6,017 bases of DNA from Actinomycetes bacterium (GTDB taxonomy: Bacteria > Actinomycetota > Actinomycetes > Propionibacteriales > Propionibacteriaceae), in NCBI GenBank assembly GCA_023432725.1, contig JAEYUH010000211.1, positions 1 through 6,017 of the forward strand, in the 5' to 3' direction. Position 1 is the stretch's first letter. Each line of letters starts with the position of its first letter. This document shows, piece after piece, positions 3,940 to 6,017 of this stretch. The notes beneath the pieces are model-generated. The model did no database searches, was not told the origin of the DNA, and worked only from the letters and a program-made list of their open reading frames with translations. The translations under genes and the position numbers were made by a program.

Positions 3940-6017
3940 TCAGCTGCAGCCGCTGGTGGAGCCGCAACCTTCACACACGTAGCAGGAACCGCTCGGCCGC
4001 ATCTTCGTGCCGCAGGTCAGGCACAACGGTGCGTCCACCTTCAGCCCGGTCAGCTTCGCCAACACGTCGGCGGTGCTGGTCGGCGACTCCACGATCAGCG
4101 CCGGCTGCACCGCACCCGGGCCGTCGATCCGCAGGTCGTCGGCAGCGTCGTTCTTCAGCGTCTCGGACTCGATCAGCCCCGCCTCCTCCTCGTCGGAGAG
4201 GTAGGAGCCGGTCTCAACATACCGGGCCCGCTCGGCCGCGGTGTAGATGCCCAATTCCGCCCGCTCGTCGAAAGACAGGTAGTCAAGGGCCAGTCGCCGG
4301 AAGATGTAGTCCATGATCGACTGGGCCATCCGGACGTCGGGATCGTCGGTCATCCCGGCGGGCTCGAACTTCAGGTTGGTGAACTTCTGGGCGAAGGTCG
4401 ACAGCGGGACGCCGTACTGCAGGCCGATCGACACCGCGATGCTGAAGGCGTCCATCACGCCGGCCAGGGTGGAGCCCTGCTTGCCGAGCTTGAGGAAGAC
4501 CTCGCCCAACGCGCCGTCCTCGTACTGGCCGGAGGTCATGTAGCCCTCGGCTCCCGCCACCGAGAACGAGGTGGTGCGCGAGACCCGCGACTTCGGCAGC
4601 CGCTTGCGGCGCGGCTTGTACTCGATGCGCACCTCCGGCTCGACGACCGCGGCCTTCGGCTCGTCCTTCTTCCTGGCGTCGGACAGCGGCTGGCCGACCT
4701 TGCAGTTGTCGCGGTAAACCGCCAGCGCCTTGAGGCCGAGCCGCCAGCCCTGCAGGTACACGTCGGCGATCTCCTCGACGGTCGCGGACTCCGGCAGGTT
4801 GACGGTCTTCGAGATGGCACCGGACAGGAACGGCTGGACCGCCGCCATCATCCGGACGTGGCCCATCGGCTTGATGGACCGCTGGCCCATCGCGGTGTCG
4901 AAGACCTCGTAGTGCTCGGGCCGCAGACCGGGGGCGTTCACCACGTGGCCGTGCTCGGCGATGTACTCGACGATCGCCTCGACGGTCTCCTCGGCGTACC
5001 CGAGGCGCTTCAGCGCCCGCGGGATGGTCAGGTTGACGATCTGCAGGCTGCCGCCACCGACCAGCTTCTTGAACTTCACCAGCGAGAAGTCGGGCTCGAT
5101 GCCGGTGGTGTCGCAGTCCATCATGAAGCCGATGGTCCCGGTCGGGGCCAGCAGCGAGGCCTGGGCATTGCGGAAGCCGTTCTTCGTGCCCAGCTTGACC
5201 ACCTGGTCCCACTCGAGGGTGGCGGCGTCGTGGATCGACCCGTCCAGGGCGTCGAAACGACGCAGGTCGTCGTTGGCGGCCTGGTGCTTGCGCATCACCC
5301 GCTGGTGGGCGCTGGCATTGCGGGCGTAGCCGGCGTAGGTGCCGACGACGCCGGCCAGTTCGGCCGAGCGACGGTAGGCGGCGCCGGTCATCAGCGAGGT
5401 GATAGCAGCGGCCAGAGCCCTGCCGGACTCGGTGTCGTAGCCGCGACCGACGGCCATCAGCAGGGCGCCGAGGTTGGCGTAGCCGATACCGAGCTGGCGG
5501 TAGTCGCGGGTGGTCTGGGTGATCGCCTCGGTCGGGAAGTCCGCAAAGCAGATCGAGATGTCCATCGCGGTGATGATCAACTCGACGGCGCGGGTGAAGC
5601 GCTCGGTGTCGAAGGTGTCGTCCTCGCGGAGGAACTTCATCAGGTTGAGGCTGGCCAGGTTGCAGGACGAGTTGTCCAGGCTCATGTACTCCGAGCAGGG
5701 GTTGGAGGCGGTGATCCGTCCGGTCTCGGGGTTGGTGTGCCAGTCGTTGATAACCCCGTCGTACTGCAGGCCCGGATCAGCGCACTCCCAGGCCGCCTTG
5801 GCGATCTTGTTGAACAGGGTGCGGGCGTCGACGGTCTCGATGACCTCACCGGTCATCCGGGCCCGCAGTCCGAACTCGGTGCCGTCGACGACGGCCTGCA
5901 TGAACTCGTCGTTGACCCGGACGGAGTTGTTGGCGTTCTGGTACTGGACGCTGACGATGTCCTTGCCGCCCAGGTCCATGTCGAAGCCGGCATCGCGCAG
6001 CGCGCGGATCTTGTCCT
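3940..6017 (-). CDS. nrdJ: Vitamin B12-dependent (class II) ribonucleotide reductase, C-terminal part; 5' end beyond the window
   Basis: Reduces ribonucleotides to deoxyribonucleotides with adenosylcobalamin as radical generator, independent of oxygen; cytoplasmic. The frame runs open from the right edge to a TGA at 3940: 691 complete codons plus two bases. Full-length long-form NrdJ is usually about 950 residues, so roughly the first quarter is missing. Visible in order: QNANNSVRV substrate-region segment near 5900-5950; NPCSE (5689-5703), whose Asn, Cys and Glu are the family's radical-site trio, the Cys at 5695-5697 forming the thiyl radical; the second redox-type Cys in SSCNLASLNL (5662-5664); PTGTIG (5128-5145), a phosphate-binding loop; NLPESATVEEI; YRDNCKVGQPLS; a charged linker (about 4594-4686); a TSCPD-type domain (about 4270-4590); and a C-terminal Cys-rich tail (3946-4023) with CLTC, CYVC, CEGC and GCS, used in the family for zinc binding and re-reduction. 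All key residues are present; nothing suggests inactivation. Promoter and any cobalamin riboswitch or NrdR box would be off the window. Confidence 0.98.
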   Translation of the reverse strand, partial: DKIRALRDAGFDMDLGGKDIVSVQYQNANNSVRVNDEFMQAVVDGTEFGLRARMTGEVIETVDARTLFNKIAKAAWECADPGLQYDGVINDWHTNPETGRITASNPCSEYMSLDNSSCNLASLNLMKFLREDDTFDTERFTRAVELIITAMDISICFADFPTEAITQTTRDYRQLGIGYANLGALLMAVGRGYDTESGRALAAAITSLMTGAAYRRSAELAGVVGTYAGYARNASAHQRVMRKHQAANDDLRRFDALDGSIHDAATLEWDQVVKLGTKNGFRNAQASLLAPTGTIGFMMDCDTTGIEPDFSLVKFKKLVGGGSLQIVNLTIPRALKRLGYAEETVEAIVEYIAEHGHVVNAPGLRPEHYEVFDTAMGQRSIKPMGHVRMMAAVQPFLSGAISKTVNLPESATVEEIADVYLQGWRLGLKALAVYRDNCKVGQPLSDARKKDEPKAAVVEPEVRIEYKPRRKRLPKSRVSRTTSFSVAGAEGYMTSGQYEDGALGEVFLKLGKQGSTLAGVMDAFSIAVSIGLQYGVPLSTFAQKFTNLKFEPAGMTDDPDVRMAQSIMDYIFRRLALDYLSFDERAELGIYTAAERARYVETGSYLSDEEEAGLIESETLKNDAADDLRIDGPGAVQPALIVESPTSTADVLAKLTGLKVDAPLCLTCGTKMRPSGSCYVCEGCGSTSGCS

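Noticed and set aside
3582..4316. A 244-codon plus-strand frame running from the VTT gene through the intergenic repeat into nrdJ antisense
   Set aside because: It crosses two real genes and the inverted repeat and is Arg/Ser/Pro-rich with no family pattern.
4594..4686. Charged, Lys/Arg/Glu-rich stretch of NrdJ as a possible insertion or intein scar
   Set aside because: It matches the expected variable linker between the catalytic domain and the TSCPD domain in long actinobacterial NrdJ; the frame and flanking motifs are intact.
4283..5212. A 309-codon minus-strand frame within nrdJ
   Set aside because: It overlaps the unmistakable nrdJ frame and is rich in Arg, Gly and Pro, as expected of a shifted frame.

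Overview
The window looks like ordinary chromosome from a high-GC actinobacterium. The base composition is strongly G+C rich with G/C third codon positions, and the set of genes is typical: a long B12-dependent ribonucleotide reductase, HrpA, a tandem universal stress protein and a small actinobacterial membrane protein of the VTT/DedA type. I cannot fix the genus; a member of the Propionibacteriales would fit, but that is inference.

Layout. On the minus strand, read right to left, are: (i) the C-terminal two thirds or more of nrdJ (window edge to 3940); (ii) a convergent intergenic gap (3833-3939) holding a nested inverted repeat around two adjacent 16-bp palindromic units; (iii) a 162-aa VTT-type membrane protein gene on the plus strand (3344-3832); (iv) a divergent control region (3204-3343) with a perfect 10-10-10 inverted repeat; (v) a minus-strand series: a 307-aa protein with two YbjN/type III chaperone-like domains (2280-3203), a 129-aa pyridoxamine-phosphate-oxidase-like flavin/F420-binding protein (1858-2247), a 299-aa two-domain universal stress protein (945-1844), and the first 305 codons of hrpA (915 to window edge). 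Coding density is high. The only stretches without a gene are the ~140-bp divergent region, the ~107-bp convergent region and 12-32 bp gaps inside the minus-strand series.

How the parts may work together. The three small genes between the divergent region and hrpA are co-directional and tightly spaced. The stress-protein ribosome binding site overlaps the stop codon of the flavin-binding gene, and hrpA starts 29 bp after the stress-protein stop without a visible Shine-Dalgarno. A good promoter lies inside the series, just upstream of the flavin-binding gene, placed so that its transcript would be leaderless. Together they look like a small stress or redox module reading through into an RNA helicase gene. 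nrdJ (deoxynucleotide synthesis) is a separate unit that converges with the membrane protein gene.

I see no phage, transposon, CRISPR, toxin-antitoxin or secondary-metabolite system. The most interesting non-coding object is the compound repeat at 3852-3924. The window does not reveal an obviously new biological system.
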